Position numbers and translations under genes: made by a program. Below are positions 31,923 to 42,406 of a stretch of DNA of 42,406 nt, one piece after another (the stretch's first letter is position 1; each line of letters opens with the position of its first letter). Below the pieces are notes generated by a model. The model was not told the origin of the DNA, ran no database searches, and saw only the letters and a program-made list of their open reading frames with translations. Source of the DNA: an uncultured Clostridia bacterium (GTDB lineage Bacteria > Bacillota > Clostridia > TANB77 > CAG-508); contig CANQPK010000008.1 of the NCBI GenBank assembly GCA_947625685.1, positions 1 to 42,406 of the forward strand, given 5' to 3'.

Positions 31923-33221
31923 TCACAGATCAATTGTAACGATAGGATTTCCTTTTTCATCGAAACCAGTTACTACACAGTTTACTCTGGAATAGGTAGG
32001 CAAGGAAATTAGTTTCTTTTTTGTTATCTCATCATAGATAGGTTCACTGAATAAGTTTAACGAAGACTCACCATGTTTTGAAACAATAATCCAAGCACCA
32101 TCCTCTTTGCTAATAATATCGTAAGGATAACAATAGGTTTTTTGTCCACGATGAATAGTTTTTAGATATGCCTTTTTTAAATGGTCCTGAATATGTAAAA
32201 TTGCTTTAACTCTTGCCGTTGTCACCTCTTTTGGAACTTGTTTCATTTGTGATGCAGGAGTCCCATCTACAAATATGTATGGAGTTATCCTTGCATTCCA
32301 TAGATTATACTTATAGATTAATTTGAGGGTTTCAACGAAATCTTCTTGTGTTTCTTCTGGATGCCCCACAATAAGAAGGCATTGAACTACTTTATGAGAT
32401 AGCCTTTTTAAAACCATCTCAATGTTTTCAACAGTAGTACCAGTATTCATAATGGAATGCATCCTATTACTACCAGTTTGAGTTCCAATCTCAATGAACG
32501 AAACCAATGGATTAGAAGCAAGCTCATCTAAGAGTTCTTCGTACATATTGTGATAGACTAAACTTATAACGCTTATACGAGAAATTCCTTTAATTTCCGA
32601 AATTTTACGTATAAGGGTATGAAGTTGAGGTTTATGATCTGGAAAATCAATTCCGTAAATAGTGGTGTTAAGTCCCATAATCCATATGTCCTTTGCACCT
32701 CCATCGACAGCATTTTCCACTGCCTCCAAAATGTACTCCATAGGTTTACTTCTCAATGGAATTCTTGCCAAACTATTAAAACAGAAATTACATGGTCCAC
32801 AAGATTTTTGACATCCTTCACTAATTTCAATGCCAAAGTAACCTGAATCCTCATCATCAAGGAGATATTTATTTTCACAAATATCTTGACCTAAGATTTT
32901 AAGGACAGTTCTTGCAACAGGTGCTCTGCTAATGACATAGTCTACACCTTCAAATTTTTTGAAGGTTTCAGCAAGAACATTTGCTGCACATCCTGCAACA
33001 ATAAGTTTGGAAGTGGGCTTCCTAAGTTTCTTGAGATATTGAAGTTGATAAGCTGCTTCTAGGAGACTTGCATCATCTTCAATACAGAAGAACTGAAGAA
33101 GAATGTCAGCCTCGTTCGGGAATTGTGTTACCTCTAATGATGGCATATTTGCCAAGATTTGCCGGCAGTCAGACCTGTATCTATCACAAGCAGAAACACC
33201 TTTCATAAAGCAAATTTTCAC
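31923..33221 (-). CDS. MiaB/RimO/MtaB-like radical SAM methylthiotransferase-family protein
   Basis: UPF0004-like N-terminus (KLIVAGCAAN), radical SAM EGCQKSCGPCNFC (CxxxCxxC), C-terminal TRAM-like tail; RBS gaaaggag before GTG 33221. Confidence 0.78.
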   Translation of the reverse strand: MKICFMKGVSACDRYRSDCRQILANMPSLEVTQFPNEADILLQFFCIEDDASLLEAAYQLQYLKKLRKPTSKLIVAGCAANVLAETFKKFEGVDYVISRAPVARTVLKILGQDICENKYLLDDEDSGYFGIEISEGCQKSCGPCNFCFNSLARIPLRSKPMEYILEAVENAVDGGAKDIWIMGLNTTIYGIDFPDHKPQLHTLIRKISEIKGISRISVISLVYHNMYEELLDELASNPLVSFIEIGTQTGSNRMHSIMNTGTTVENIEMVLKRLSHKVVQCLLIVGHPEETQEDFVETLKLIYKYNLWNARITPYIFVDGTPASQMKQVPKEVTTARVKAILHIQDHLKKAYLKTIHRGQKTYCYPYDIISKEDGAWIIVSKHGESSLNLFSEPIYDEITKKKLISLPTYSRVNCVVTGFDEKGNPIVTIDL

Positions 33222-33322
33222 GTAAGAAATACTCCTTTCAATTATTAATTTTTGAGTGCCATAATGCAAACATTATGTTAATATTATAGCATAGATCTAC
33301 AAAAAAGGCAATAACTGGGAGT

Positions 33323-33400
33323 GCTTTATTTATGTAGCCTGCTATTAACCCAGTTCCTATAAAGAACTGCTACTAAGGCAACGTTTAACGAACATTTTTT
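33323..33400 (-). pseudogene. Degenerate partial copy of the 31023-31142 peptide gene
   Basis: Encodes LNVALVAVLYRNWVNSRLHK-stop, then jumps to the aacatttttttgcaaatatttt sequence also at about 31248. Confidence 0.65.
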
Positions 33401-33547
33401 TGCAAATATTTTATACTAAATATAAAATACTTGCTATTTTATGCAAACTGATATATAATACTAACAAATACATATTAGTGTAACCTTCAATTTTTCAGCA
33501 TTAGTAAAACAAATTTTAAAAATAATTTTTTAGGAGGAAAGCTAAAA

Positions 33548-33700
33548 ATGAGTTGGAAGTCAGTTATAGTTATCTTTATCATTTTCTTTTTTACATCGGC
33601 AGTAGCTGTAAACCTTGATGGCGGTAATGTATATGCATTTTTGATAGGTGGAGTTACAAGCATAGCAGTTGCTTTTGCTGATGCGTATGGAGATAAGTAA
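33548..33700 (+). CDS. Small membrane protein (50 aa)
   Basis: MSWKSVIVIFIIFFFTSAVAVNLDGGNVYAFLIGGVTSIAVAFADAYGDK; RBS aggagga. Confidence 0.65.
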   Translation: MSWKSVIVIFIIFFFTSAVAVNLDGGNVYAFLIGGVTSIAVAFADAYGDK

Positions 33701-33757
33701 AATCTAGAAACCAAAAGAAGACAACGAAAGAGATATTTATTAAGGAGGCATAACAAA

Positions 33758-34063
33758 ATGAAAAGTTTTCTTTATGGGTTAGCACCTTTTTTTATCACAT
33801 TAGCAATCTTTGCAGTTATACCATTAGTATTCTATGTATATATTGTTATTATTAGGCACAAGGCGAAAAAATCAAAAGGAATGTATAAAGAGCAGGTTTC
33901 TAAGTTATCTCCTCTATTTAAGAAATGTACCACATCAGTACTTGAAATGGCAGGAAACAGATTATTAGGAACAGGATATATGTTTAATTGCAATAACATC
34001 ACTTTTGAACAGGCACTTAACAACCAAAAATTTGCTATAAATTCTGTAAGACAAATGTTTTGA
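33758..34063 (+). CDS. Hypothetical single-TM protein
   Basis: 101 aa ORF with aaggaggc RBS. Confidence 0.65.
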   Translation: MKSFLYGLAPFFITLAIFAVIPLVFYVYIVIIRHKAKKSKGMYKEQVSKLSPLFKKCTTSVLEMAGNRLLGTGYMFNCNNITFEQALNNQKFAINSVRQMF

Positions 34064-34088
34064 ACTATGATAATAACTTCCCAAAAAT

Positions 34089-34130
34089 CTCTCCAAGGTA
34101 TATTATCTTGGAGAGATTGCATTTTTATGT
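34089..34130 (+). terminator. Rho-independent terminator
   Basis: tctctccaaggtatattatcttggagagattgcattttt. Confidence 0.7.
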
Positions 34131-34145
34131 AAATGATGGTATAAT
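34117..34145 (+). promoter_or_regulatory. Promoter of 34196-34450, overlapping the preceding terminator
   Basis: TTGCAT-N17(ttttatgtaaatgatgg)-TATAAT. Confidence 0.55.
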
Positions 34146-34195
34146 TAGAATACAACTTTATAAAAAACCAAATTAAGAAAGTAGAGGATAATAAT

Positions 34196-34450
34196 ATGAA
34201 ACTCTTTACAAAACGGTTGTTAGGAGTAATCATAATGCTGATTGCCATTGGAGTAGGAATTTATTTTGGACTGTATCAGTGCCTTTTTAATTCCATTGTT
34301 CAGATTATCAATGCGGCAAAAGCAGGATTCGAGGCAATTCCTATCGCATGGGGAATAATCAAAATCTTCGGAGGAGTTCCTGTAATATGGTATTTTGTTA
34401 TCATATGCATAATTGCAGGACTGGGACTTATTATCGACGATTTCTATTGA
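34196..34450 (+). CDS. Small membrane protein
   Basis: 84 aa, two TM segments; conventional in-frame CGG (aca aaa cgg ttg). Confidence 0.65.
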   Translation: MKLFTKRLLGVIIMLIAIGVGIYFGLYQCLFNSIVQIINAAKAGFEAIPIAWGIIKIFGGVPVIWYFVIICIIAGLGLIIDDFY

Positions 34451-34460
34451 TTTAGTAATC

Positions 34461-34514
34461 ATTAATTTGGTAAGAAAAAACTCCTTTTAAGGAGTTTTTT
34501 CTTACCAAATTAAT
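34461..34514. terminator. Perfect 26-bp inverted repeat with 2-nt loop (bidirectional terminator-like)
   Basis: attaatttggtaagaaaaaactcctt-tt-aaggagttttttcttaccaaattaat. Confidence 0.8.
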
Positions 34515-34581
34515 CTTTTAAAATCCGATTAAAAAAATTAATATTAAATCTTGTAATTTATATAGTTTTGCTATATAATAA

Positions 34582-35602
<1,021 letters not shown>

Positions 35603-35644
35603 TTAAAATTTAATATATAAAATTAAAGAAAGGAAGATTAAAAA

Positions 35645-36835
35645 ATGAAAATTTTAGTTTTAAACTCAGGAAGCTCATCTTTAAAATATCAATTAATTGA
35701 TATGACAAATGAAGAAGTTATTGCAAAAGGAAATTTTGAAAGAATAGGACAAGGAAATTCTTTCCTAACACATAAAGTTGGAGAAGAAAAACATCTTATA
35801 GAATGCCCAGTAGAAAACCACGAGGCAGCTATAAAAGTTGTTCTAGAACAATTTACTCATCCAGAATATGGAGTTATAAAAGACCTAAAAGAAATTGATG
35901 CAGTTGGACATAGATTAGTTCACGGAGGAGAAAAATTTGCAAGTTCTGTTGTAATAACAGATGACGTAATAGAAAAAGTTAAAGAGTGTATACCACTTGC
36001 ACCACTACATAATCCAGCAGGAATTTTAGGAATAGAAGCATGCAAGAGATTAATGCCAGGAGTTCCAATGGTAGGTGTGTTTGATACAGCATTCCATCAA
36101 ACAATGCCAAAAGAAAATTACATTTATCCAATACCTTATGAATATTATGAAAAATATGGAATTCGTAGATATGGATTCCACGGAACATCACATAGATTTG
36201 TATCTGAAAGAGCAGCAGAACTTTTAGGAGGACAAAGAGATGACTTAAAAATAGTTACTTGCCATTTAGGTCAAGGAGCAAGCTTAGCTGCAATAAAAGG
36301 CGGAAAATCATTAGATACAAGTATGGGACTAACACCACTTGCTGGTATTCCAATGGGAACAAGATGTGGAGATATAGACCCTGCAATTGTTAAATATTTA
36401 ATGGAAAATGAAAATTTAAGTATTGGTGAAGTTGACACAATACTTAACAAAAAATCTGGTGCCTTTGGAATTTCAGGAGTAAGCCCTGATTTTAGAGACA
36501 TAGAAATAGAAGCAGAAAAAGGAAATGAAAGAGCAAGCCTTGCGCTAAATAATTACAATTACTTAGTTGCTCAATATATAGCAAAATACGCAGTAACACT
36601 TCAAGGAATAGATGCAATAGTATTTACAGCAGGAATCGGAGAAAATGCAGGAACAACAAGAAAAGGTATTTGTGATAAATTAGCATTTATGGGAGTAAAA
36701 ATTGATGATGAAAAGAATAAGACTAGAGGACAAGAGATTGAAATATCAACTCCTGATTCAAAGATAAGAGTATTTGTAATACCTACAAACGAAGAATTAG
36801 TAATTGCAAGAGATACAATGAATTTAGTAAAATAA
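35645..36835 (+). CDS. ackA: Acetate kinase
   Basis: [33 protein letters not shown]-like; [10 protein letters not shown]. Confidence 0.96.
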   Translation: MKILVLNSGSSSLKYQLIDMTNEEVIAKGNFERIGQGNSFLTHKVGEEKHLIECPVENHEAAIKVVLEQFTHPEYGVIKDLKEIDAVGHRLVHGGEKFASSVVITDDVIEKVKECIPLAPLHNPAGILGIEACKRLMPGVPMVGVFDTAFHQTMPKENYIYPIPYEYYEKYGIRRYGFHGTSHRFVSERAAELLGGQRDDLKIVTCHLGQGASLAAIKGGKSLDTSMGLTPLAGIPMGTRCGDIDPAIVKYLMENENLSIGEVDTILNKKSGAFGISGVSPDFRDIEIEAEKGNERASLALNNYNYLVAQYIAKYAVTLQGIDAIVFTAGIGENAGTTRKGICDKLAFMGVKIDDEKNKTRGQEIEISTPDSKIRVFVIPTNEELVIARDTMNLVK

Positions 36836-36841
36836 TTATGA

Positions 36842-36881
36842 AATTATCTTCTTGAGGTTAGCCCCAAGAAGATAATTTTTA
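36842..36881 (+). terminator. Rho-independent terminator
   Basis: attatcttcttgaggttagccccaagaagataattttt. Confidence 0.75.
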
Positions 36882-36900
36882 AATAAAAGGAGGGGAAACA

Positions 36901-38412
36901 ATGGCAAAAATTTTACCAGACATATCAAGAACTTTTAATGAATTTCTATTATTACCAAATTTGACTACAGAAAAATGTATTCCAGAAAATGTATCACTAA
37001 AAACTCCATTAGTAAAATTTAAAAAAGGAGAAGAACCAAAATACTCTGCAAATATTCCAATGGTTTCAGCAATTATGCAATCTGTTTCTGGAGAAAAAAT
37101 GGGAGTTGCATTAGCACGTGAAGGTGGACTTAGTTTTATCTATGGAGCACAGTCTATAAAAGATCAAGCAGAAATGGTTTATAGAGTAAAAAAGCATAAA
37201 GCAGGTTTTGTAATAAGTGATTCAAATGTAAAAAGCGGAACTACTTTAAAAGAAGTAATGGCACTATCTAAACAAACCGGACATTCAACAGTAATTGTAA
37301 CAGATGATGGAACAGCAAATGGAAAGTTTTTAGGAATTGTAACAGATAAAGATTATAGACCTTCAAAAGATGATTTGAATGCTCCAATAGACAACTATAT
37401 GACAAAAGCTGAAGATACAATCTCTGCTAAAAAGGGTATAACCCTATCAGAAGCAAATGATATTATATGGAATAATAAAATAAATTGTTTACCTATACTT
37501 ACTGAAGAGGGAAATTTAAAATACTTGGTATTTAGGAAAGATTATGAAGAGAGAAAAAATAATCCAAATTCTCTATTAGACGAAAACAAAAGATATATTG
37601 TTGGTGCAGGAATAAATACTAGAGATTATGAAGAAAGAATACCAGCTCTTGTAGATGCTGGAGTGGATATTTTGTGCATGGATTCTTCTGATGGATATTC
37701 TGTATGGCAAAAAAACACAATAGAATTCGTTAGAAAGAAATATGGAGAAAATGTAAAAATTGGAGCAGGAAATGTTGTGGATAGAGAAGGATTTAGATAT
37801 CTAGCAGACGCTGGTGCAGACTTTGTAAAAGTTGGCGTAGGTGGAGGATCTATATGCATAACTAGAGAAACAAAAGGAATAGGAAGAGGACAGGCCAGTA
37901 GCTTAATAGATGTAGTCCAAGAGAGAAATAAGTATTTTGAAGAAACAGGAATATATATACCAATATGCTCTGATGGAGGAATTGTACATGACCATCACAT
38001 TACTATTGCTTTAGCATTAGGAGCAGATTTTGTAATGATGGGAAGATATTTTGCAAGGTTTGATGAAAGCCCAACAAGAGTGTTAAAGATAGGAAATAAT
38101 TATGTAAAGGAATATTGGGGAGAGGGCTCTAATCGTGCTAAAAATTGGCAGAGATATGATTTAGGTGGAGATAAAGAAAAGTTATCTTTTGAAGAAGGAG
38201 TAGATTCATATATTCCTTATGCAGGACCTCTAAAAGATACATTAGAAGTGACTGTTCTAAAAATTAAATCAACTATGTGTAACTGTGGAGCAACAACTAT
38301 TGGGGAGTTACATAAAAAAGCTAGATTAACATTAGTTTCAGATGTAAGTATTTCAGAAGGAAAAGCGCATGATGTAATTTTAAAGGAAATCGATAATTCA
38401 TATAAGAATTAA
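36901..38412 (+). CDS. guaB: IMP dehydrogenase
   Basis: [14 protein letters not shown] region, [25 protein letters not shown]. Confidence 0.93.
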   Translation: MAKILPDISRTFNEFLLLPNLTTEKCIPENVSLKTPLVKFKKGEEPKYSANIPMVSAIMQSVSGEKMGVALAREGGLSFIYGAQSIKDQAEMVYRVKKHKAGFVISDSNVKSGTTLKEVMALSKQTGHSTVIVTDDGTANGKFLGIVTDKDYRPSKDDLNAPIDNYMTKAEDTISAKKGITLSEANDIIWNNKINCLPILTEEGNLKYLVFRKDYEERKNNPNSLLDENKRYIVGAGINTRDYEERIPALVDAGVDILCMDSSDGYSVWQKNTIEFVRKKYGENVKIGAGNVVDREGFRYLADAGADFVKVGVGGGSICITRETKGIGRGQASSLIDVVQERNKYFEETGIYIPICSDGGIVHDHHITIALALGADFVMMGRYFARFDESPTRVLKIGNNYVKEYWGEGSNRAKNWQRYDLGGDKEKLSFEEGVDSYIPYAGPLKDTLEVTVLKIKSTMCNCGATTIGELHKKARLTLVSDVSISEGKAHDVILKEIDNSYKN

Positions 38413-38423
38413 GTAAAATAACA

Positions 38424-38568
38424 TCTAATAATATTTATTTTTCAAGAGACTTGTCGTTTGCAGCCCACTAATAGTACATTTTACTAATGTGGGCTGCAAA
38501 ATTTCGCCCTTCGCTTACGCTTCGGTTAGTCGCTGAGACGCGTCTCTTTGCAAATAAATATTATTAGA
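38424..38568. repeat. 145-bp palindromic element with internal 12-bp perfect hairpin
   Basis: Outer arms tctaataatatttatttttcaagagac / gtctctttgcaaataaatattattaga (24/27); inner tttgcagcccac / gtgggctgcaaa. Confidence 0.6.
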
Positions 38569-38590
38569 TAGCTATATCAGCTTTACATAA

Positions 38591-38619
38591 TTGACATACA
38601 TGCAGAAATCTGATATAAT
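38591..38619 (+). promoter_or_regulatory. Promoter of 38691-39290
   Basis: TTGACA-N17-TATAAT. Confidence 0.75.
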
Positions 38620-38690
38620 CATTATGTTTACAAGCACATTGACATTCATTTTCCTATATTCTCATAAAAATTATAGAAAGGGTGAAAAAA

Positions 38691-39290
38691 GTGGCACAAG
38701 TTAGCAAAAAGAGGACAGTGAAGGACTTTTCTCGGAAAGAGATTCACGGAATAGCTATGTCATATTCTGACGGATTGTACACCTACCACGACTTTTGCGC
38801 CCAATATAATGCATCACAGAGCACATTCTACTCTATCTTATCTAGAGCAGTTGTGGAATGGATTGTTCCTGATGATGTGGCAGTTCGGATCAAGCATGTT
38901 AGTGCTTCTAACTCTGTTTTGAAGGTTGAAGTGCTTTCAAAAAATGGGGAAAAAGCATCAAATGCTGGACAGCGTGGGCTTCGGGCTTGGGAGAAACGCT
39001 TCATAAAAAGGGAACATTTTCAGTTTTCTAAGGCAGAAGCAAAGAAAATTGCAGAGGACTATGCCAAAAGTCCACTTCCTAAGTATGACTTTGCAAGGGA
39101 AAACTATATGCCTGTACGATTGCTCAGCAAAACACTGAAAAGAGCAATCATATTCAATTGGGTTCCCGACAGCTTAGTGGACGACCTTGAAAATAAAGCT
39201 TTGCTTTACAATGACAAAGAGGAAGTCACTCAGTTTTTTAGCTCCATGAGGAAGGTAAGAAAGGAAAATAAACGTCAAAAAAGGAAGTGA
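38691..39290 (+). CDS. Hypothetical basic protein, possibly HTH-like DNA-binding (island gene D)
   Basis: KKRTVKDFSRKEIHGIAMSYSDGLYTYHDFCAQYNASQSTFYSIL; GTG start with gaaaggg RBS; three conventional CGG codons. Confidence 0.72.
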   Translation: MAQVSKKRTVKDFSRKEIHGIAMSYSDGLYTYHDFCAQYNASQSTFYSILSRAVVEWIVPDDVAVRIKHVSASNSVLKVEVLSKNGEKASNAGQRGLRAWEKRFIKREHFQFSKAEAKKIAEDYAKSPLPKYDFARENYMPVRLLSKTLKRAIIFNWVPDSLVDDLENKALLYNDKEEVTQFFSSMRKVRKENKRQKRK

Positions 39291-39309
39291 GTATTCACTT
39301 CCTTTTTCT
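39278..39309. terminator. Bidirectional terminator between convergent genes
   Basis: aaaaaggaagtgagtattcacttccttttt. Confidence 0.8.
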
Positions 39310-39310
39310 G

Positions 39311-40849
39311 TTATTCCCATTCTATTGTAGCAGGTGGCTTAGATGTTATATCATATACAATTCTATTTATATTCTTTATTTCATTTACAATTCTTGTAGA
39401 GACCTTTTCTAAAACATCATAAGGAATCTTTGCAAAATTAGCTGTCATAAAATCAGATGTTTCAACAGCTCTTAAAGCTAAAGTATAATCATAAGTTCTG
39501 TCATCGCCCATAACACCTACAGATTTTAAATTTGTTAAAACTGCAAAATATTGGTTCAAAGTTCTATCTAATCCTGCTTTTGCAATCTCATCTCTAAATA
39601 TATAATCAGCTTCTTTTAAAATTTCTAGTTTTTCTTCAGTAATATCTCCAATAATTCTTATAGCAAGTCCAGGACCTGGGAAAGGTTGTCTATATACTAA
39701 ATTTTCAGGAATTCCAAGTTCTAAACCTGTTTTTCTAACTTCATCTTTGAATAGATCTCTTAAAGGTTCAACAATTTCCTTAAAATCCACATAATCAGGA
39801 AGCCCTCCTACATTATGATGGCTTTTTATAGTTTGACCTTTACCAACACCACTTTCTATTACATCAGGATAGATAGTACCTTGTACTAAAAAATCAACCT
39901 TTCCAATTTTTTTTGCTTCTTCTTCAAAAGTTCTTATAAATTCCTCTCCGATTATTTTTCTTTTTCTTTCAGGGTCAATAACTCCTGCAAGTTTAGATAA
40001 AAATTTATCTTTAGCATTAACTCTTATAAGATTTATATCAAATTGTTCCTTAAATATTTTTTCAACCTCGTCACCTTCATTTTTTCTAAGTAATCCATGA
40101 TCGACAAATATACAAGTTAAGTTTTTACCTATAGCTTTGTTTAATAAAACTGCAGCAACAGAAGAATCAACTCCACCAGATAAAGCACAAAGAGCTTTTT
40201 TATCTCCGATTTTTTCTTTTAGTTTCAAAACAGTTTCTTCTACAAAGGAACTCATATTCCAGTCTCCTTTGCAATTACATATATTATACAAGAAGTTATG
40301 TATTATTTTAATTCCATCCTTTGTGTGATTAACTTCAGGATGAAACTGAATACCATAGATTTTTTTATCATCATTAGACATTGCAGCTATTGGACAATCA
40401 TCTGTAAAAGCAATTTTCTTAAAACCATTTGGCAATCTTGATACATAATCATTATGAGTCATTAGACAGTCATTTGTATTTTCAAATCCAGCAAAAAGAG
40501 GAGAAGCATTATCTAGATTTACAGACTTTGTGCAATATTCTCTTCTATCAGCTTTTTCAACATTCCCACCTAACATATAACTTATAAGTTGCATGCCATA
40601 GCAAATACCCAAAATAGGTATTCCCAAATTAAAGATCTCTTTATTTACTGTTGGAGCATCTTTTTCATAAACACTTGCAGGTCCTCCTGTAAAGATAATT
40701 CCTTTTGGTGCAATTTCTTTTATTTTATCGATACTTATATCGAATGGAACTATTTCAGAATACACATTACATTCTCTTACACGCCTTGCAATTAATTGAT
40801 TAAATTGCCCATAAAAATCTAAAATAAGTATTTTTTCATTAACTTTCAT
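39311..40849 (-). CDS. guaA: GMP synthase (glutamine-hydrolysing)
   Basis: [31 protein letters not shown]-terminal KPPATIEWE. Confidence 0.96.
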   Translation of the reverse strand: MKVNEKILILDFYGQFNQLIARRVRECNVYSEIVPFDISIDKIKEIAPKGIIFTGGPASVYEKDAPTVNKEIFNLGIPILGICYGMQLISYMLGGNVEKADRREYCTKSVNLDNASPLFAGFENTNDCLMTHNDYVSRLPNGFKKIAFTDDCPIAAMSNDDKKIYGIQFHPEVNHTKDGIKIIHNFLYNICNCKGDWNMSSFVEETVLKLKEKIGDKKALCALSGGVDSSVAAVLLNKAIGKNLTCIFVDHGLLRKNEGDEVEKIFKEQFDINLIRVNAKDKFLSKLAGVIDPERKRKIIGEEFIRTFEEEAKKIGKVDFLVQGTIYPDVIESGVGKGQTIKSHHNVGGLPDYVDFKEIVEPLRDLFKDEVRKTGLELGIPENLVYRQPFPGPGLAIRIIGDITEEKLEILKEADYIFRDEIAKAGLDRTLNQYFAVLTNLKSVGVMGDDRTYDYTLALRAVETSDFMTANFAKIPYDVLEKVSTRIVNEIKNINRIVYDITSKPPATIEWE

Positions 40850-41074
40850 AATAATCCTCCTTGTATATGAATTTATTTTACCTCAATAATGATTAATTGT
40901 AAAGCTTGTTTTTAGCATTGCTATGCATAAATAAAATAATATAATATTTATTTTTAAAAATTGATATTTCATAGATATATAAACTTATATATTTTATATT
41001 TTTTAAATTTTATATAGTTGCAAATTTTACATAATTTCATAAAATATATGGAGTAATAATTAGGAGGGAATTTC

Positions 41075-41643
41075 TTGAATATTAAAGGAAAAAAGATAAC
41101 TTTTGGATTAACAAGTTCTTTTTATACATTTGCAAATACAATAGTAGAGATTAAAAAGATTATGTTACAGGGAGGAGAAGTTATACCAGTAATGTCGAAG
41201 CGGTGCATATACAACAGATACTAAATATGGAAAGGCTTCAGATTTTATTGCAAAAATAGAAGAAATAACTAAAAGAAGAGTTATTTATAAAAAATCAGAG
41301 GCAGAAGAAATATATTCTGATATTATAGTTATAGCACCTTGCTCACGGAAATACTATTGCAAAGCTTGCATCATCTATATATGATACATCTGTACTTATT
41401 AGTGTTAAGTCACATTTAAGAGATAATAGACCTGTTCTTCTTGGAATTAGTGCAAAAGATGGACTTAGTTCAAATGCAGAAAATATAGGAAAATTATTGA
41501 ATAGAAAAAATATATTTTTTATTCCTTTTGCTCAAGACAATCCAATAACTAAACCAAATTCTTTATCGTTCTCTCCAAGATATATTATAAAATCTATAGA
41601 AAAATCTTTGGAATATGAACAGCTGCAACCACTTTTAATATAA
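41075..41643 (+). CDS. spoVFB: Dipicolinate synthase subunit B, needs two +1 shifts (41201, 41346); not visible as a single ORF
   Basis: Reconstructed MNIKGKKITFGLTSSFYTFANTIVEIKKIMLQGGEVIPVMSKGAYTTDTKYGKASDFIAKIEEITKRRVIYKKSEAEEIYSDIIVIAPCSGNTIAKLASSIYDTSVLISVKSHLRDNRPVLLGISAKDGLSSNAENIGKLLNRKNIFFIPFAQDNPITKPNSLSFSPRYIIKSIEKSLEYEQLQPLLI; TTG start, RBS taggaggg. Confidence 0.88.
41201..41204 (+). other. +1 shift site CGGT
   Basis: tcg aag C GGT gca tat aca aca gat act. Confidence 0.9.
41346..41349 (+). other. +1 shift site CGGA in APCSGNT
   Basis: cct tgc tca C GGA aat act att gca. Confidence 0.92.
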
Positions 41644-41688
41644 AGAATAAAACAACAAACATTTTTTTGCAATTTTTTTAAAAAAGTA

Positions 41689-41744
41689 TTGACAACAAAT
41701 TTTTGTTCGTGTATAATAATAACAAATAAACGAATAAGCGTTCG
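41689..41744 (+). promoter_or_regulatory. Promoter TTGACA-N17-TATAAT with downstream LexA-like box CGAATAAGCGTTCG
   Basis: -35 41689-41694, -10 41712-41717, near-palindrome 41731-41744 (one mismatch to GAAC-N4-GTTC). Confidence 0.65.
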
Positions 41745-41764
41745 AACAAAAAGGAGAGATAATT

Positions 41765-42061
41765 ATGGTAATAAAAAATAGAAAAAAATTTGTAAGAGCA
41801 ATATTATTAATAGTTGGAGTAATCATATTTATTAATATATTAATTACTGATAAATCATACTCACATCAAGAAATTAAATATAAAACAATTTCAGCTGCTT
41901 CTGGAGATACTTTGTGGGATATTGCAAAAGCAGAACAAGAAAATAATTCATATTATGATGGAGAAGATATAAGAGATATTATTCTAGATATTGAAGAAGT
42001 AAACAAACTAGAAAGTTCTAGTTTAAAGATAGGACAAACATTAGAAATTCCTATATATTAA
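41765..42061 (+). CDS. Membrane-anchored LysM protein, YneA-like cell-division inhibitor candidate
   Basis: N-terminal TM, ISAASGDTLWDIAKAEQEN...LKIGQTLEIPIY; preceded by LexA-like box. Confidence 0.72.
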   Translation: MVIKNRKKFVRAILLIVGVIIFINILITDKSYSHQEIKYKTISAASGDTLWDIAKAEQENNSYYDGEDIRDIILDIEEVNKLESSSLKIGQTLEIPIY

Positions 42062-42187
42062 TTTCATATACAAGTAAAATAATCATAACTTTACTTATTA
42101 TGTAAATTATGATATAATAATATATATTAGAGCTAGTTTGCTCTACATTAACATCAGAAAAATAATAGAACAGGAGGAAAGAAACAA

Positions 42188-42376
42188 ATGAGCCCAATTT
42201 TTCTTGATGTTGTGTACAAAGACCGAGATGGAGAGATGCAGAGAGTCGAAACTCTCCCCGCGGTCGAGACCAAATCGTTCGTCTATGCACGATTTGAAGA
42301 AGGATTCTTCTATACCAGGAGAATCCTGACTGTTTTTGATATATTAAAAGTGGTCCAAAAAATTAGAAAGTTCTAA
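42188..42376 (+). CDS. Hypothetical protein (island gene)
   Basis: 62 aa, RBS aggagg, higher GC than flanks. Confidence 0.6.
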   Translation: MSPIFLDVVYKDRDGEMQRVETLPAVETKSFVYARFEEGFFYTRRILTVFDILKVVQKIRKF

Positions 42377-42406
42377 TTGAAAAATGGTCCACTTTTAAAA
42401 TACTCT

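Noticed and set aside
31599-34450. Complete prophage or integrative element
   Set aside because: No integrase, terminase, capsid, relaxase or transposase was recognised.

Overview
This is an AT-rich chromosomal window from a spore-forming, probably gut-associated Bacillota/Clostridia-like organism. It carries gshF, several two-component/ABC modules including a BceRSAB-like locus, a sigma/anti-sigma pair, cls, a bile-salt-hydrolase-like enzyme, a minimal SufC/SufBD pair, ABC-F, a Trx/CcdA operon, yebC, the whole spoIIIAA-AH operon, rnpB, rluD-like, tRNA-Leu(GAG), pta-ackA, an IMPDH, guaA, dpaB and a LexA-box/LysM gene. The main discovery candidate is in 11 otherwise intact host genes, where the reading frame breaks at 14 places. 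Every break is the same: an in-frame CGG followed by any base, and the conserved protein resumes only if the ribosome moves +1 and decodes GGN as glycine (CGGN -> Gly). In my by-eye scan of the host-type CDSs I found no in-frame CGG that behaves as an ordinary arginine codon, while CGG in other phases (e.g. GAC GGA) is harmless. This suggests CGG is an unassigned or shift codon, or part of a four-base CGGN glycine codon. By contrast, short higher-GC single-gene islands use CGG as normal arginine (8 codons in 6 genes). Other points of interest are two adjacent type-I toxin-antitoxin-like modules (30.9-31.5 kb) with a degenerate third copy, an MTTase-like radical SAM cassette, an antisense gene inserted inside the spoIIIA operon, and several palindromic elements. 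No homology search was run; all calls are from reading the sequence.
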